Source of the DNA: Desulfosarcina sp. BuS5
GTDB taxonomy: Bacteria > Desulfobacterota > Desulfobacteria > Desulfobacterales > BuS5
Reading direction: 5' to 3'
Assembly (NCBI RefSeq): GCF_028752835.1
Contig: NZ_CP087952.1
Coordinates: forward strand, 2,151,041-2,215,040
DNA length: 64,000 nt
Shown here: positions 34,065 through 44,273 of the stretch, piece after piece
Layout of the letters: each line of letters opens with the position of its first letter
Position numbering within the stretch: position 1 is the first letter of the stretch
Notes under the pieces: model-generated
Databases searched by the model: none
The model's input: only the letters and a program-made list of their open reading frames with translations
What the model was told of the DNA's origin: nothing
Program-made: the position numbers and the translations under genes

Positions 34065-35045
34065 GTGTTAAAATTTTTCGAAGAATTAACGGACAGGGTT
34101 CTCAGGGGCGGTGAGATAACTTGTGAGGAAGCCTCACGCCTGATGGAGACTGATAAACAGCGCGATATTATCCATTTAACCGGTTTTGCCAACAGCATCC
34201 GGGATAAGTTTAAGGGATCGCTTATTAATGTTTGCGCGATTATAAATGCAAAATCCGGCCGATGCAGTGAAGATTGCAGGTTTTGTTCCCAATCCTCCCT
34301 TTACAGCACGACAATCGATAAATATCCTTTGCTCGAAAAAGATGAAATTATCGCCGGGGCAAGGCGGGCGGATGAATACGGTATCAACAGATTCAGCATC
34401 GTAGTCAGCGGAAGGGATGTCAAAAATTCCGCTGAATGGGAATCTATCTGTGGAACCATTGATGAAATGCGCTCCATTGCAGGGGTGGATATCTGCGCTT
34501 CTCTCGGTACACTTACCAAGGAATCCGCAGGAGATTTAAAAAAGGCAGGTCTCAAAAGGTATCATCATAATCTTGAAACTTCAGAAAGCTTCTTTCCATC
34601 TATATGTACAACCCATTCTTACGAAGTCAGGGCAGAAACAGTAAAGGCGGCCAAAGAAGCCGGTATGTCCGTATGCTGCGGCGGTATTTTCGGCCTTGGC
34701 GAGACAAGAGCCCATAGGATCGAATTGGCTTTTACCTTAAAAGAGCTGGACGTCGATTCCATTCCTCTGAATTTCCTGAATCCAATTCCCGGCACCCCCC
34801 TTGAGAAGGCCAAGCCTCTCCATCCCATGGAAATATTAAAAATAATAGCCCTGTTCCGTTTTGTTAACCCCACCAAAGGAATCCGCGTATGCGGCGGAAG
34901 AGATAAAAACCTGAGGAGCGTCCAGTCTTTAATATTTGCTGCCGGCGCAAGCGGGCTCATGACCGGCAACTACCTCACAACTGCAGGAAGTAATGTTAAT
35001 GATGATATGCAGATGATCGAAGACCTTATGCTGGAGAGGATTTAA
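34065..35045 (+). CDS. bioB: Biotin synthase
   Basis: A 326-residue radical SAM enzyme. The CxxxCxxC motif CSEDCRFCSQ (about residues 60-69) holds the SAM-cleaving 4Fe-4S cluster. Other cluster ligands (Cys in VDICASLG and CCGGIFGLGE) and the Arg region FVNPTKGIRVCGGRDKNLR are present. It inserts sulfur into dethiobiotin. GGAGG lies 11 bases before the GTG at 34065; an earlier ATG at 34005 overlaps the previous gene and gives an untypical extension. Its TAA overlaps the bioA ATG. Confidence 0.95.
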   Translation: MLKFFEELTDRVLRGGEITCEEASRLMETDKQRDIIHLTGFANSIRDKFKGSLINVCAIINAKSGRCSEDCRFCSQSSLYSTTIDKYPLLEKDEIIAGARRADEYGINRFSIVVSGRDVKNSAEWESICGTIDEMRSIAGVDICASLGTLTKESAGDLKKAGLKRYHHNLETSESFFPSICTTHSYEVRAETVKAAKEAGMSVCCGGIFGLGETRAHRIELAFTLKELDVDSIPLNFLNPIPGTPLEKAKPLHPMEILKIIALFRFVNPTKGIRVCGGRDKNLRSVQSLIFAAGASGLMTGNYLTTAGSNVNDDMQMIEDLMLERI

Positions 35046-36406
35046 TGGATACCAATAAAAATCTACAATTTGAACATGATGATAAAAAATATATCTGGCA
35101 CCCTTTTACCCAGATGATGAACTATGAAAAAGAAAAGCCCCTTATCATAGAAAAGGGTAAGGGCTCATATCTGTGGGATATTTATGGAAATAAATATATA
35201 GACGGCATATCATCTTTATGGGTTACTACTCACGGGCACGGCCGGAAAGAAATAGACGACGCGATTGCCGCCCAGGCGGCCATGGTATCACATTCCACAC
35301 TGCTTGGTCTGTCACACCCAAAAGCAATTGAACTGGCAAAAAGGCTGGTGGAAATAACACCCGGGGGACTCAATAAGGTCTTTTACTCGGAAAGCGGCTC
35401 AACGGCAGTAGAAATTGCTTTAAAAATAGCATTTCAATACTGGCAGCAGTCTATTGACAATACCTCGAAGCAAAAATTTATTTCTCTCAGCAATGCTTAT
35501 CATGGCGACACAATAGGAAGTGTGAGTGTAGGCGGCATTGACCTCTTCCATAAAATATATCACCCCTTACTTTTTGACACGTACAAGGTTGCAGCGGTTG
35601 ATTGTTACAGGTGCAGTGATGGCAAAGCCTGGCCCGGCTGTGGCCTTGAATGTCTTGAGCAACTGGAAGATACTGTCAAAAAACGCCACCATAAGACTGC
35701 CGCGCTGATTATTGAACCTCTTGTTCAGGGAGCAGCCGGCATGCTTATCTCTCCGCCCGGTTATTTAAAAAGGGTCAGGGAGCTATGCACTGAATATAAT
35801 ATTCTAATGATCGCCGATGAAGTGGCGGTGGGCTTTGGCAGAACCGGCAAAATGTTCGCCTGTGAACATGAAAATGTCCAACCGGATATTATCACCCTGG
35901 GAAAAGGACTTACAGGAGGCTACCTCCCACTGGCGGTTACAATGACCACTGATAAAATATATAATGCTTTTTTAGGGCAATTTGATGAATTCAAGGCCTT
36001 TTTTCATGGTCATACCTATACAGGAAACCCCCTTGCATGCTCGGCCGCCCTGGCAAACCTCGATATTTTTGAAAAAGACGAAACCCTGGATAATCTCCAG
36101 GAAAAAATCGCTGTCTTAAAAGCAGGATTAAAACGGTTTTCAAAACTGTCCCATGTGGGAGATATAAGGCAATTCGGATTTATGGCCGGAATAGAGCTGG
36201 TGGCCGACAAAAAGAGAAAAGCGCCCTTCCCTGCCGGAGCCAGGACAGGTGTCAGGGTAATCCGGGAAGCCAGAAAACGCGGCTTGATCATAAGACCTTT
36301 GGGAGATGTTATCGTCCTGATGCCGATCCTGGCCATAAGTCCGGCAGAGCTGAATGAATTACTGGAAATAACCTTTGAATCGATCAGAAATGTAACCGGA
36401 GAGTAA
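35045..36406 (+). CDS. bioA: 7,8-diaminopelargonate (DAPA) aminotransferase
   Basis: A 453-residue class III aminotransferase. WHPFTQM and SLWVTTHGHGRKE at the N-terminus, YHGDTIGSVSVGG, the Asp in MIADEVAVGFGRTG and the PLP Lys in ITLGKGLTGGYLPLAV (about residue 290) are standard for BioA. It converts KAPA to DAPA with S-adenosylmethionine (Lys-using variants exist) as donor. Translation is coupled to bioB (TAATG). Confidence 0.95.
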   Translation: MDTNKNLQFEHDDKKYIWHPFTQMMNYEKEKPLIIEKGKGSYLWDIYGNKYIDGISSLWVTTHGHGRKEIDDAIAAQAAMVSHSTLLGLSHPKAIELAKRLVEITPGGLNKVFYSESGSTAVEIALKIAFQYWQQSIDNTSKQKFISLSNAYHGDTIGSVSVGGIDLFHKIYHPLLFDTYKVAAVDCYRCSDGKAWPGCGLECLEQLEDTVKKRHHKTAALIIEPLVQGAAGMLISPPGYLKRVRELCTEYNILMIADEVAVGFGRTGKMFACEHENVQPDIITLGKGLTGGYLPLAVTMTTDKIYNAFLGQFDEFKAFFHGHTYTGNPLACSAALANLDIFEKDETLDNLQEKIAVLKAGLKRFSKLSHVGDIRQFGFMAGIELVADKKRKAPFPAGARTGVRVIREARKRGLIIRPLGDVIVLMPILAISPAELNELLEITFESIRNVTGE

Positions 36407-36416
36407 GCGCCTGATT

Positions 36417-37607
36417 ATGTTAGCACACTTTCAAAATGAACTGAACCGATTAAAAGAGAAAGGGCTCTACCGAACCCTAAAAAAAGTAACCAGCCCGGTT
36501 GATACCACCGTAACTATAAACGGCCGGGAAGTAATTCTTTTTTCTTCAAATAATTATCTCGGGCTGGCAAATCATCCTGCTTTAAAAAAAGCGGCTGTTT
36601 CTGTTTTACAAAATTATGGTTCCGGCGCCGGCGCTTCCAGGCTGATTTCCGGTAATCTGGAAATCCATGAGGAACTGGAGCAAAGGATCGCAGCTTTTAA
36701 AAAATGCAGCGCTGCCATTATCTTTTCCACAGGCTATATGGCAAATATAGGAGCCATTACTTCTCTGGCAGGTAAGAATGATCTTATCCTGAGCGATCAG
36801 CTCAACCATGCCAGTATTATCGACGGATGCAGGTTGAGTACGGCGGAAACAAAAATATATCCCCACAAGGATCTTGCAGCGCTTGAAAAAATCCTGAGGC
36901 AGGCCCTTAGCCGTCATGAGAAGGGCGGGTATAATAACATTTTTTTTATTACCGACGGTATTTTCAGTATGGACGGTGATATCACGCCCCTGCCTGACCT
37001 GTTGAAAATCGCAGACCGGTACAATGCCTTTGTAATCCTTGATGATGCCCATGCCACCGGTGTAATCGGGAAAAATGGAGGCGGAACAGCCGAATATTTC
37101 GATCTTGCCGACAATGAACATTTAATCCAGATCGGCACTTTCAGCAAGGCCATGGGAAGCCTGGGCGGCTATGTGGCCGGCCATGAATTAATTATAGAGT
37201 TCCTCAGGAACAGGGCCAGAAGTTTTATATACTCAACCGCTCTGCCTCCCAGCGTATCAGCTTCCTCAATTGCCGCCATAAATATTCTGGAAAAAGACAA
37301 AGCGCTGCTGCAATCCCTGCAACATAACATCGACAGATTCAAAAAAGGAATAACAGAGATTGGATACGGTTCCGTGGAAATAGAGACTCCGATCATACCG
37401 ATTATAATCGGAGATGCGGATCTGACCATGGAATTTGCGGATACATTATTAAAAAAAGGGATCTATGCTCCCGGTATAAGGCCGCCTACTGTTCCTGAAA
37501 ATCAAAGCAGAATCAGGGTAAGCCTGATGTCATCACACACGGGAGACCAGATCGACACAGCGCTTTCTGTTTTTGAGGAGGAAGGTAAGCGGTTGGAAAT
37601 AATTTAG
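36417..37607 (+). CDS. bioF: 8-amino-7-oxononanoate synthase
   Basis: A 396-residue alpha-oxoamine synthase. SSNNYLGLANHP at the N-terminus, DDAHATGVIGKNGGGT and the Schiff-base Lys in IGTFSKAMGSLGGYV (about residue 243) identify the family. The biotin cluster selects BioF over KBL (2-amino-3-ketobutyrate ligase). It condenses pimeloyl-CoA or -ACP with alanine. GGAGAG lies 12 bases upstream of the ATG, overlapping the end of bioA. Confidence 0.93.
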   Translation: MLAHFQNELNRLKEKGLYRTLKKVTSPVDTTVTINGREVILFSSNNYLGLANHPALKKAAVSVLQNYGSGAGASRLISGNLEIHEELEQRIAAFKKCSAAIIFSTGYMANIGAITSLAGKNDLILSDQLNHASIIDGCRLSTAETKIYPHKDLAALEKILRQALSRHEKGGYNNIFFITDGIFSMDGDITPLPDLLKIADRYNAFVILDDAHATGVIGKNGGGTAEYFDLADNEHLIQIGTFSKAMGSLGGYVAGHELIIEFLRNRARSFIYSTALPPSVSASSIAAINILEKDKALLQSLQHNIDRFKKGITEIGYGSVEIETPIIPIIIGDADLTMEFADTLLKKGIYAPGIRPPTVPENQSRIRVSLMSSHTGDQIDTALSVFEEEGKRLEII

Positions 37608-38324
<717 letters not shown>

Positions 38325-38412
38325 CGAAAATCATGATTTTTGACTTTTATTCCTTTTTTTTCCTCCTCGTTCCTCCTTTTATGCTTGATAAACTTCAAGT
38401 ACTTTCGTAATT

Positions 38413-38539
38413 TATAAATTGTCACATAAATAATTTCACTGCATTATCGGTCGTCGGAGTAGGGGTTCAAAATTTTGAACCCCTACTCCGACGATCTTGT
38501 GCCAAATTTTAAAATAGGGTTATTATATGACAATCTGCA
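38413..38539. repeat. Family A palindromic repeat between bioD and acyl-CoA dehydrogenase
   Basis: It starts TATAAATTGTCACATAAATA and carries a hairpin with arms GTAGGGGTTCAAAA and TTTTGAACCCCTAC (38459-38486). It ends near TGACAATCTGCA. The arms differ from those at 24613 and 46096 by paired substitutions, so pairing is conserved. Confidence 0.8.
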
Positions 38540-38652
38540 GCAATAAACTATATAAAGGATGTATGGGCTAAATCTTGCGGCTTCTATATTCTGTCATTTG
38601 AGTGTTCCAATCCGCTGATCATGACTGTCAACCCAAAAAAAGGAGAAGTTTT

Positions 38653-39804
38653 ATGGATTTTAAGCTTACAACGGAACAGAAGATGCTGCGTAAAGCGGTG
38701 CGTGATTTTGCTGAAACCGCTATCAAACCGCTTGTTCAAGAGCTTGACGAAAAAGAGGAGTTCTCCTATGAAACAATGAAAATGATGGCCGAACTGGGAT
38801 TGTTCGGTATGTTTGTTTCTCCGGGATACGGCGGACAGGGTATTGATTATATTTCATATATAATCGCATGTGAAGAGTTGGCCAGGGTGGATGCTTCCCA
38901 TGCAGCTACGGTTGTTGCCGGAAACTCCCTGGGCATCGGCCCGCTCTATTATTTTGCCAATGATGAACAGAAAAAAAAGTACCTGCCCAAACTTTGCAGT
39001 GGAGAAGCTCTCTGGGGTTTCGGTTTAACCGAACCCAACGCCGGATCTGATGCAGGGAATACCGAAACAACGGCTGTCCTGGATGGAAATGAATGGGTAA
39101 TAAATGGAAACAAGATTTTCATTACCAATGCCGGAACGGATATTACCTTGGGTTCTACGATATTATGCCGCACCGGGACCCGTGATGATGGCAAGCCCGA
39201 GCTTTCCTGCATAATTGTCGAGAACGGCACACCAGGATTTACTACAAAGATTATGCATGGAAAGATGATGTGGCGCTCTTCCAATACTAATGAATTATAT
39301 TTTGATGACTGCCGGGTTCCCAAAGATAATCTGGTCGGACCCATCGGCAACGGGTTTCACCAGATGATGCAGACTCTGGACGGCGGCCGTTTATCAATCG
39401 GCGCAATGGGCCTGGGCGGCGCCCAGGGATGCTTTGACATGGCCCTTAAATACAGTAATAAAAGAAAACAGTTCGGCAAGCCGATATCCAAATTCCAGGT
39501 CAACTCATTTAAACTGGCCGATATGGCAATGGAGATTGAATGCGCCCGTCTCCTTCTTTACAAAGCCTGCTGGCTGAGACAAAACAATGAGCCATTTTCC
39601 AAAATAGCGGCAATGGCCAAGCTATACTCTTCCGAGGTCATGAGCCGATGCGCGGATCATGCTGTTCAGTTGTTCGGCGGTTATGGGTTGATGAAGGAAT
39701 ATGACATAGAGAGATTCTATAGAGACCAGAAACTTCTCGAAATCGGCGAAGGCACGTCGGAGGTGCAGCGTATTGTTATCTCCAGATTGATAGGCGCAGC
39801 CTGA
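38653..39804 (+). CDS. Acyl-CoA dehydrogenase
   Basis: A 383-residue flavoenzyme of the acyl-CoA dehydrogenase family. It has N-terminal helices to about 120, the FAD/substrate loop GFGLTEPNAGSDAGN, ALKYSNKRKQFGKPI and the C-terminal IGEGTSEVQR. The Glu in GEGT is the usual catalytic base; typical isovaleryl-CoA dehydrogenases have Ala or Gly there, so a short- or branched-chain substrate other than isovaleryl-CoA is possible. AAAGGAG precedes the ATG at 38653; an upstream start gives a non-family extension. It begins an acyl-CoA degradation cluster. Confidence 0.93.
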   Translation: MDFKLTTEQKMLRKAVRDFAETAIKPLVQELDEKEEFSYETMKMMAELGLFGMFVSPGYGGQGIDYISYIIACEELARVDASHAATVVAGNSLGIGPLYYFANDEQKKKYLPKLCSGEALWGFGLTEPNAGSDAGNTETTAVLDGNEWVINGNKIFITNAGTDITLGSTILCRTGTRDDGKPELSCIIVENGTPGFTTKIMHGKMMWRSSNTNELYFDDCRVPKDNLVGPIGNGFHQMMQTLDGGRLSIGAMGLGGAQGCFDMALKYSNKRKQFGKPISKFQVNSFKLADMAMEIECARLLLYKACWLRQNNEPFSKIAAMAKLYSSEVMSRCADHAVQLFGGYGLMKEYDIERFYRDQKLLEIGEGTSEVQRIVISRLIGAA

Positions 39805-39929
39805 TATTCAATTCCATAGGATTGCACTGGCCATCTTCAAGATGCCTGATAAAAATCTAAACTGAAAATTCCGAACAAGCTGTCAAACGTCATAAAAAAC
39901 CCTTTGGCAGTTCAAAAAGGAGGTTCTTG

Positions 39930-41093
39930 ATGACTGAATATGATTATTGGGAAATTTTTCCGAGAATGCCAAAAAAGATTAACATCGGAGACATAACCAT
40001 AAGAGACGGTTTTCAGCATGAAGAAAAATTTATCTCGACTGCTGCGAAAATCTTTTACCTTGAAGAGCTTATTCTCGCCGGCGCCCGTGAAATCGAGGTA
40101 ACCAATCTTGGGAACCCATATCTAATGCCGCAGTTCAGAGATGCTGAAGAACTGCTTGCTCATTTAAGGGGTGATCGTTTTAAAAATCGTTGCGAAAAAA
40201 AAGGTGTTAATTATGATGATTTATGTCTGACTGCAATTACTATCCGTGAACCTGCTGTGGATCGCGCTATCCGCTTAAAAAAAAAAGGAATCGGCCCTGA
40301 TCGGATACTGATGATGGTATCAACCGAGGAGGAACATCATTTTGCAAATTCAGGAACAACCCTTCCGGATTACTGGAGCGAGATCGAGAGATGTATCAAG
40401 AAGTGTAATGATGCCGGGATGAAGATGTGCGGAACAGTAAGTACAATCTGGGGCAGCCCGATCGGCGGGGCCACAGACATGAAGGATGCTGTGGAATTTA
40501 CAAAGCGGTTTCTCGAACTAGGCGCCCACGATATAGAGCATGCAGATCACGATGGCAGCGCATCCGCTGCCGATGTTTACAGGTACTTTTCTATGGTTCT
40601 GGATGAAATTCCCAACGTAGAGCTCCATTTAGCACATTTCCATGAAACCAAACGGGTTGCGTCGGCATCCGTTCTTGCAGCCCTGCAGGCTGGAATTACC
40701 CGTTTTGAGGCGACCCTTGGCGGTCTTGGAGGCCAGCCCGCGAACTTCCTTGATGACACCCCGGTTAAAGGAACCGGAGAGTATTATTATCCGGATCCCA
40801 GGTATGTGGGGCTGATAACCCTTGAGGATACCCTGGTTCAGATAGACGAGATGGGTATTGAACATGGTTATGATGTTGACAGGATTCTCTGGCTCGGAAA
40901 ACAGATGGAAAAGACAATCGGAAGGAGATTACGCTCCGAGGCAATTATTAACGGACGAACCATTAAAGAGGGGCATATGGAATTTGCACGCCCGGGCCTG
41001 GCTGAACGTAAGGCAAAATTAGGGGAAGCCCCCGGCCAGTCACTGCCTTCAGACTGGGCAAAGAAAGCTGCCCTGCCTGAAAGCTGCTTTTGA
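39930..41093 (+). CDS. HMG-CoA lyase-like DRE-TIM metallolyase
   Basis: A 387-residue TIM-barrel protein of the HMGL/isopropylmalate synthase superfamily. DITIRDGFQHEE gives the metal/substrate motif (Arg-Asp-x-x-Gln), and HLAHFHET the metal histidines. The loop that normally carries the catalytic Cys of HMG-CoA lyase (GLGGCP) reads GLGGQP here, so that Cys is missing. It is also longer than typical lyases (about 300). It may still be a lyase or a synthase of a related acyl-CoA. AAAGGAGG precedes the ATG at 39930. Confidence 0.75.
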   Translation: MTEYDYWEIFPRMPKKINIGDITIRDGFQHEEKFISTAAKIFYLEELILAGAREIEVTNLGNPYLMPQFRDAEELLAHLRGDRFKNRCEKKGVNYDDLCLTAITIREPAVDRAIRLKKKGIGPDRILMMVSTEEEHHFANSGTTLPDYWSEIERCIKKCNDAGMKMCGTVSTIWGSPIGGATDMKDAVEFTKRFLELGAHDIEHADHDGSASAADVYRYFSMVLDEIPNVELHLAHFHETKRVASASVLAALQAGITRFEATLGGLGGQPANFLDDTPVKGTGEYYYPDPRYVGLITLEDTLVQIDEMGIEHGYDVDRILWLGKQMEKTIGRRLRSEAIINGRTIKEGHMEFARPGLAERKAKLGEAPGQSLPSDWAKKAALPESCF

Positions 41094-41112
41094 TAAAAAA
41101 TCAAATTAGGAT

Positions 41113-41243
41113 TATAGAGACAAGGCATGCCTTGTCTCTATAGACCGTCACATAAATAATTTCACTGTGTTATCGGTCGTTGGAGTATTACAATACGCCT
41201 TCCTCCCTCTGGCCTTGTGAAATTTATTATCTGACGGTCTATA
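41113..41243. repeat. 30-bp perfect palindrome fused to a family A repeat
   Basis: 41113-41142 is a perfect palindrome (TATAGAGACAAGGCA and its complement). A family A copy (41139-41243) begins at its last bases with TATAGACCGTCACATAA and ends TTATCTGACGGTCTATA. The central hairpin of this copy is degenerate (GTATT-ac-AATAC). The block lies between two convergent genes and probably terminates both. Confidence 0.75.
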
Positions 41244-41278
41244 CGTTACCGCCGTTGTAACCGTTACATAAATATGCG

Positions 41279-43228
41279 CTAATCCTGAAGTTCGGGTAAA
41301 TTCCGGTAATAATCAAGAGCTTCCGGATTAATAAGAGCGTCTTTATTTAATACAGCTTCATTCTGTATTACCTTTTTAACAGCCAGTTCCACCTTCTTCA
41401 TGTTAATCGTATAAGGAATATCTGCTACGGGAATTATTTTGGCAGGCACATGCCTTGGGGTTGCGCTTGTTCTGATAAGACTGTTCAGCCTCTTTTTCAG
41501 TTCATCTGTAAGATCACTTCCTTCCGCCATCTTTACAAAGAGGATAACCCTTACGTCATTTTTCCAATCCTGACCAACTACCACGCTGTCGGCTATCTCA
41601 TCAATATTGTCGATAATCCTGTATATGTCTGCCGTGCCTATGCGGACGCCTCCGGGGTTCAGGGTTGCATCGGAACGGCCCAAAAAGACAACTCCTCCTG
41701 TTTCAGTTATCTTGATAAAATCACCATGTCTCCATATTCCGGGATAAACATCGAAATAGGCGTTATGATATTTCCGTCCGTCCGGATCATCCCAAAAATA
41801 GATCGGCATGGAAGGAAATGGTAAGGTGCATACCAGTTCGCCCTGCTGGTTTACAACAGGTTTGCCGTTTGAGTCAAATGCCTGCACATTCAAGCCCAGG
41901 CCCCGACACTGAAGTTCACCGGCATATACCGGTCCCATGGGATTGCCTCCGGCAAAACAACCGTTAATATCGGTTCCGCCGGAGATGGAGGAAAGCTGGA
42001 GATCTTTTTTTACTTCATCATAAACAAATTCAAAATTTTCTATGGAAAGGGGCGAACCGGTTGAGAGTACGGCTCTCAAGGCGGAAAGATCGTATTCTTT
42101 TCCGGGTTTTAAGCCTGAATCTTTAACTCCCCCGATATAAGCGGCACTTGTTCCAAAGACAGTCATTTGGGCATCCTGGGCCAGTTTCCAAAGAACGCCT
42201 GCATCAGGATAAAAGGGCTGTCCGTCAAATAGGATGACTGTAGCCCCCACCGCCAGTGAGCTTGTAAGCCAGTTCCACATCATCCAGCCGCAGGTCGTGA
42301 AATAAAATATCTTGTCTTCCCGCTTGAGATCAGTATGCAGTATCATTTCTTTAAGTTGATTGATCAATATGCCTCCGGCTCCCTGCACTATGCATTTGGG
42401 AAGATCAGTGGTGCCGGATGAATACATAATATAGACCGGATGATCAAAGGGGAGCTGCTCGAACTCAAGGGAACAATTACTGTCATGGGAAATAAAATCT
42501 TTGTAATGAACAGCATGGGTGATATCGGCAATATCAGCTTCCTGTTCCGTATAGGGCACGACAACGACTTTTTCAATGGAATCTATCTGGTCAAGAATGC
42601 TCCTGATACGTTCCAGAGAATCTATGCTCTTACCTTTGTATGAATATCCGTTGGCAGTAAACAGAATTTTTGGCTTTATCTGACCAAATCGGTCCATGAC
42701 TCCCTTTATGCCGAAATCAGGGGAGCATGATGACCAGGTTGCTCCCAGACTGGTTGCAGCCAGCATGGCAATGATAGACTGGGGCATATTGGGCATGAAC
42801 CCTACCACCCTGTCACCAACGGTAACTCCGGCCGCTTTGAGAGATTTAGCCAGACGCGCAACCTCGTCATACAGCTCTGCATAAGTTATGGTGACCGGAT
42901 CCAGGATCTCGCCTTTGAAGATTATGGCCGGATGATCATCTCTGTATCGCAGAAGATTCTCGGCAAAATTTAACCTGGCGCCCTGAAACCATTTGGCTCC
43001 GGGCATTTTTAGCTCATCTATTACTTCAGTATATGGCTCAGAAAATTTAATATCGACAAATTCCCACATGGTTGCCCAGAAATCTGCAATATTATCCACT
43101 GACCATTGGTGCAGAGGTTCATATTCGGTTAAATTTTTACCGAATTTTGAATTTACCGTCTGCATAAAACGATAAATATTAGTCTTTTTTTTTCGTTCTT
43201 CCGTGGGGCTCCACAACAATTTGCTCAT
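41279..43228 (-). CDS. Acetoacetyl-CoA synthetase
   Basis: A 649-residue ANL ligase of acetoacetate-CoA ligase type. It has the N-terminal LWSPTEERKK motif, MYSSGTTDLPKCIVQG (P-loop), SGGTDINGCFAGG and GRSDATLNPGGVRIG in the hinge region. The catalytic Lys is likely in YTINMKKVELAVKK near the end. It activates acetoacetate, the product expected from HMG-CoA cleavage. It is convergent with the lyase-like gene and starts an apparent minus-strand set with enoyl-CoA hydratase and carboxyltransferase. Confidence 0.92.
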   Translation of the reverse strand: MSKLLWSPTEERKKKTNIYRFMQTVNSKFGKNLTEYEPLHQWSVDNIADFWATMWEFVDIKFSEPYTEVIDELKMPGAKWFQGARLNFAENLLRYRDDHPAIIFKGEILDPVTITYAELYDEVARLAKSLKAAGVTVGDRVVGFMPNMPQSIIAMLAATSLGATWSSCSPDFGIKGVMDRFGQIKPKILFTANGYSYKGKSIDSLERIRSILDQIDSIEKVVVVPYTEQEADIADITHAVHYKDFISHDSNCSLEFEQLPFDHPVYIMYSSGTTDLPKCIVQGAGGILINQLKEMILHTDLKREDKIFYFTTCGWMMWNWLTSSLAVGATVILFDGQPFYPDAGVLWKLAQDAQMTVFGTSAAYIGGVKDSGLKPGKEYDLSALRAVLSTGSPLSIENFEFVYDEVKKDLQLSSISGGTDINGCFAGGNPMGPVYAGELQCRGLGLNVQAFDSNGKPVVNQQGELVCTLPFPSMPIYFWDDPDGRKYHNAYFDVYPGIWRHGDFIKITETGGVVFLGRSDATLNPGGVRIGTADIYRIIDNIDEIADSVVVGQDWKNDVRVILFVKMAEGSDLTDELKKRLNSLIRTSATPRHVPAKIIPVADIPYTINMKKVELAVKKVIQNEAVLNKDALINPEALDYYRNLPELQD

Positions 43229-43287
43229 AAAACATTTTCCCCTTTCTTGTTAAACGCTAAAAAATTTTATATCCTTCAACCTTCAGC

Positions 43288-44085
43288 CTATTTACCCTTA
43301 AAGACAGGTTTACGTTTTTCCGCAAAAGCCGCCAGGGCCTCAAGGCGATCCTCTGTTGGTATGGTAATTTCATAGGCCTTCGATTCCAGGGGCAGAGCCA
43401 CGCCAAGGCTGCATTCAAAACCGTTATTAAGCACAAATTTAGCCTGTTGAACGGCAATCGGCCCGTTTTTAGCTATCTCGCACGCAAGCTCCATGGCAGC
43501 ATCCATTAACTGATCCGGTTCCACAACCTTGCTTACCAAACCGATTTCAAGGGCTGTATCAGCATCGAATCTTCTGGCGGTATAGATAAGTTCCTTTGCT
43601 TTTGCCAAACCGACGATTCTTGGCAGCCGCTGAGTTCCTCCGCCTCCCGGAATTATTCCCAGGCTGGTTTCTGTTAAGCCCATAAGAGCATTTTTAGATG
43701 CTACGCGTAAATCGCTGGCAAGGGCCAGTTCCGTTCCGCCGCCGAAAGCAAACCCGTTAATAGCCGCTATTACAGGAACTCTTGCTTTTTCAACCGTAGT
43801 CATAGTATCCCTGACTATAGAGATAAAACGCCTGACCTGATCATCGCTCAGGGTCCTTCTTTCTATAAGATCGGCTCCTGCTGAAAATGAGGCTTTTTTC
43901 CCTTCCGGCGGTGGAGCGCCGGTTATGATAATAACCCTGACCGACAAATCAAAGTCCGATTCCCGCACTATTTCCTGTAATGTTTCGATAAGATCGAAAT
44001 TCATGCAGTTCATCGCTTCGGGCCTGTTAAGTGTGAGTATCAATATACCATCATCTGTTTTTTTCTGCAGAATTACATCAGGCAT
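43288..44085 (-). CDS. Enoyl-CoA hydratase family (possible methylglutaconyl-CoA hydratase)
   Basis: A 265-residue crotonase. It has the oxyanion-hole segment FSAGADLIERR, the second hole AINGFAFGGGTELALASDLR and the catalytic Glu in GLTETSLGIIPGGGGTQRLPR. In the context of a carboxyltransferase and an HMG-CoA lyase-like gene, methylglutaconyl-CoA hydration is the likely role. A general short-chain enoyl-CoA hydratase is equally possible from sequence alone. Confidence 0.85.
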   Translation of the reverse strand: MPDVILQKKTDDGILILTLNRPEAMNCMNFDLIETLQEIVRESDFDLSVRVIIITGAPPPEGKKASFSAGADLIERRTLSDDQVRRFISIVRDTMTTVEKARVPVIAAINGFAFGGGTELALASDLRVASKNALMGLTETSLGIIPGGGGTQRLPRIVGLAKAKELIYTARRFDADTALEIGLVSKVVEPDQLMDAAMELACEIAKNGPIAVQQAKFVLNNGFECSLGVALPLESKAYEITIPTEDRLEALAAFAEKRKPVFKGK

Positions 44086-44110
44086 AATATATTCCCTTCA
44101 AGCATGATTA

Positions 44111-44270
44111 GGATCGAAAATGAAATAACTTGAACGATATTATTTGTCTTTTGGCCCATCTGCTGTGTTGCATCAAAGGCCGAATACTTCGAGTATTCAA
44201 CCTTTAATGCGCCTTGCAGATGAACAAAAATTCTTCATAATCTTTGTCCAATTTATTTAATTTCCGATCC
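44111..44270. repeat. Family B MITE, complete 160 bp, TTA duplication
   Basis: Termini GGATCGAAAATGAAATAA and the near-complement TTATTTAATTTCCGATCC are flanked by TTA on both sides (44108-44110 and 44271-44273). The centre is a palindrome around GAATACTTCGAGTATTC. A truncated copy is at 23093-23181. It ends only 3 bases past the carboxyltransferase stop codon. Confidence 0.8.
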
Positions 44271-44273
44271 TTA

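Noticed and set aside
38653-39804. Naming the dehydrogenase isovaleryl-CoA dehydrogenase
   Set aside because: It keeps Glu in GEGTSEVQR, where isovaleryl-CoA dehydrogenases have Ala or Gly, so the name was left general.
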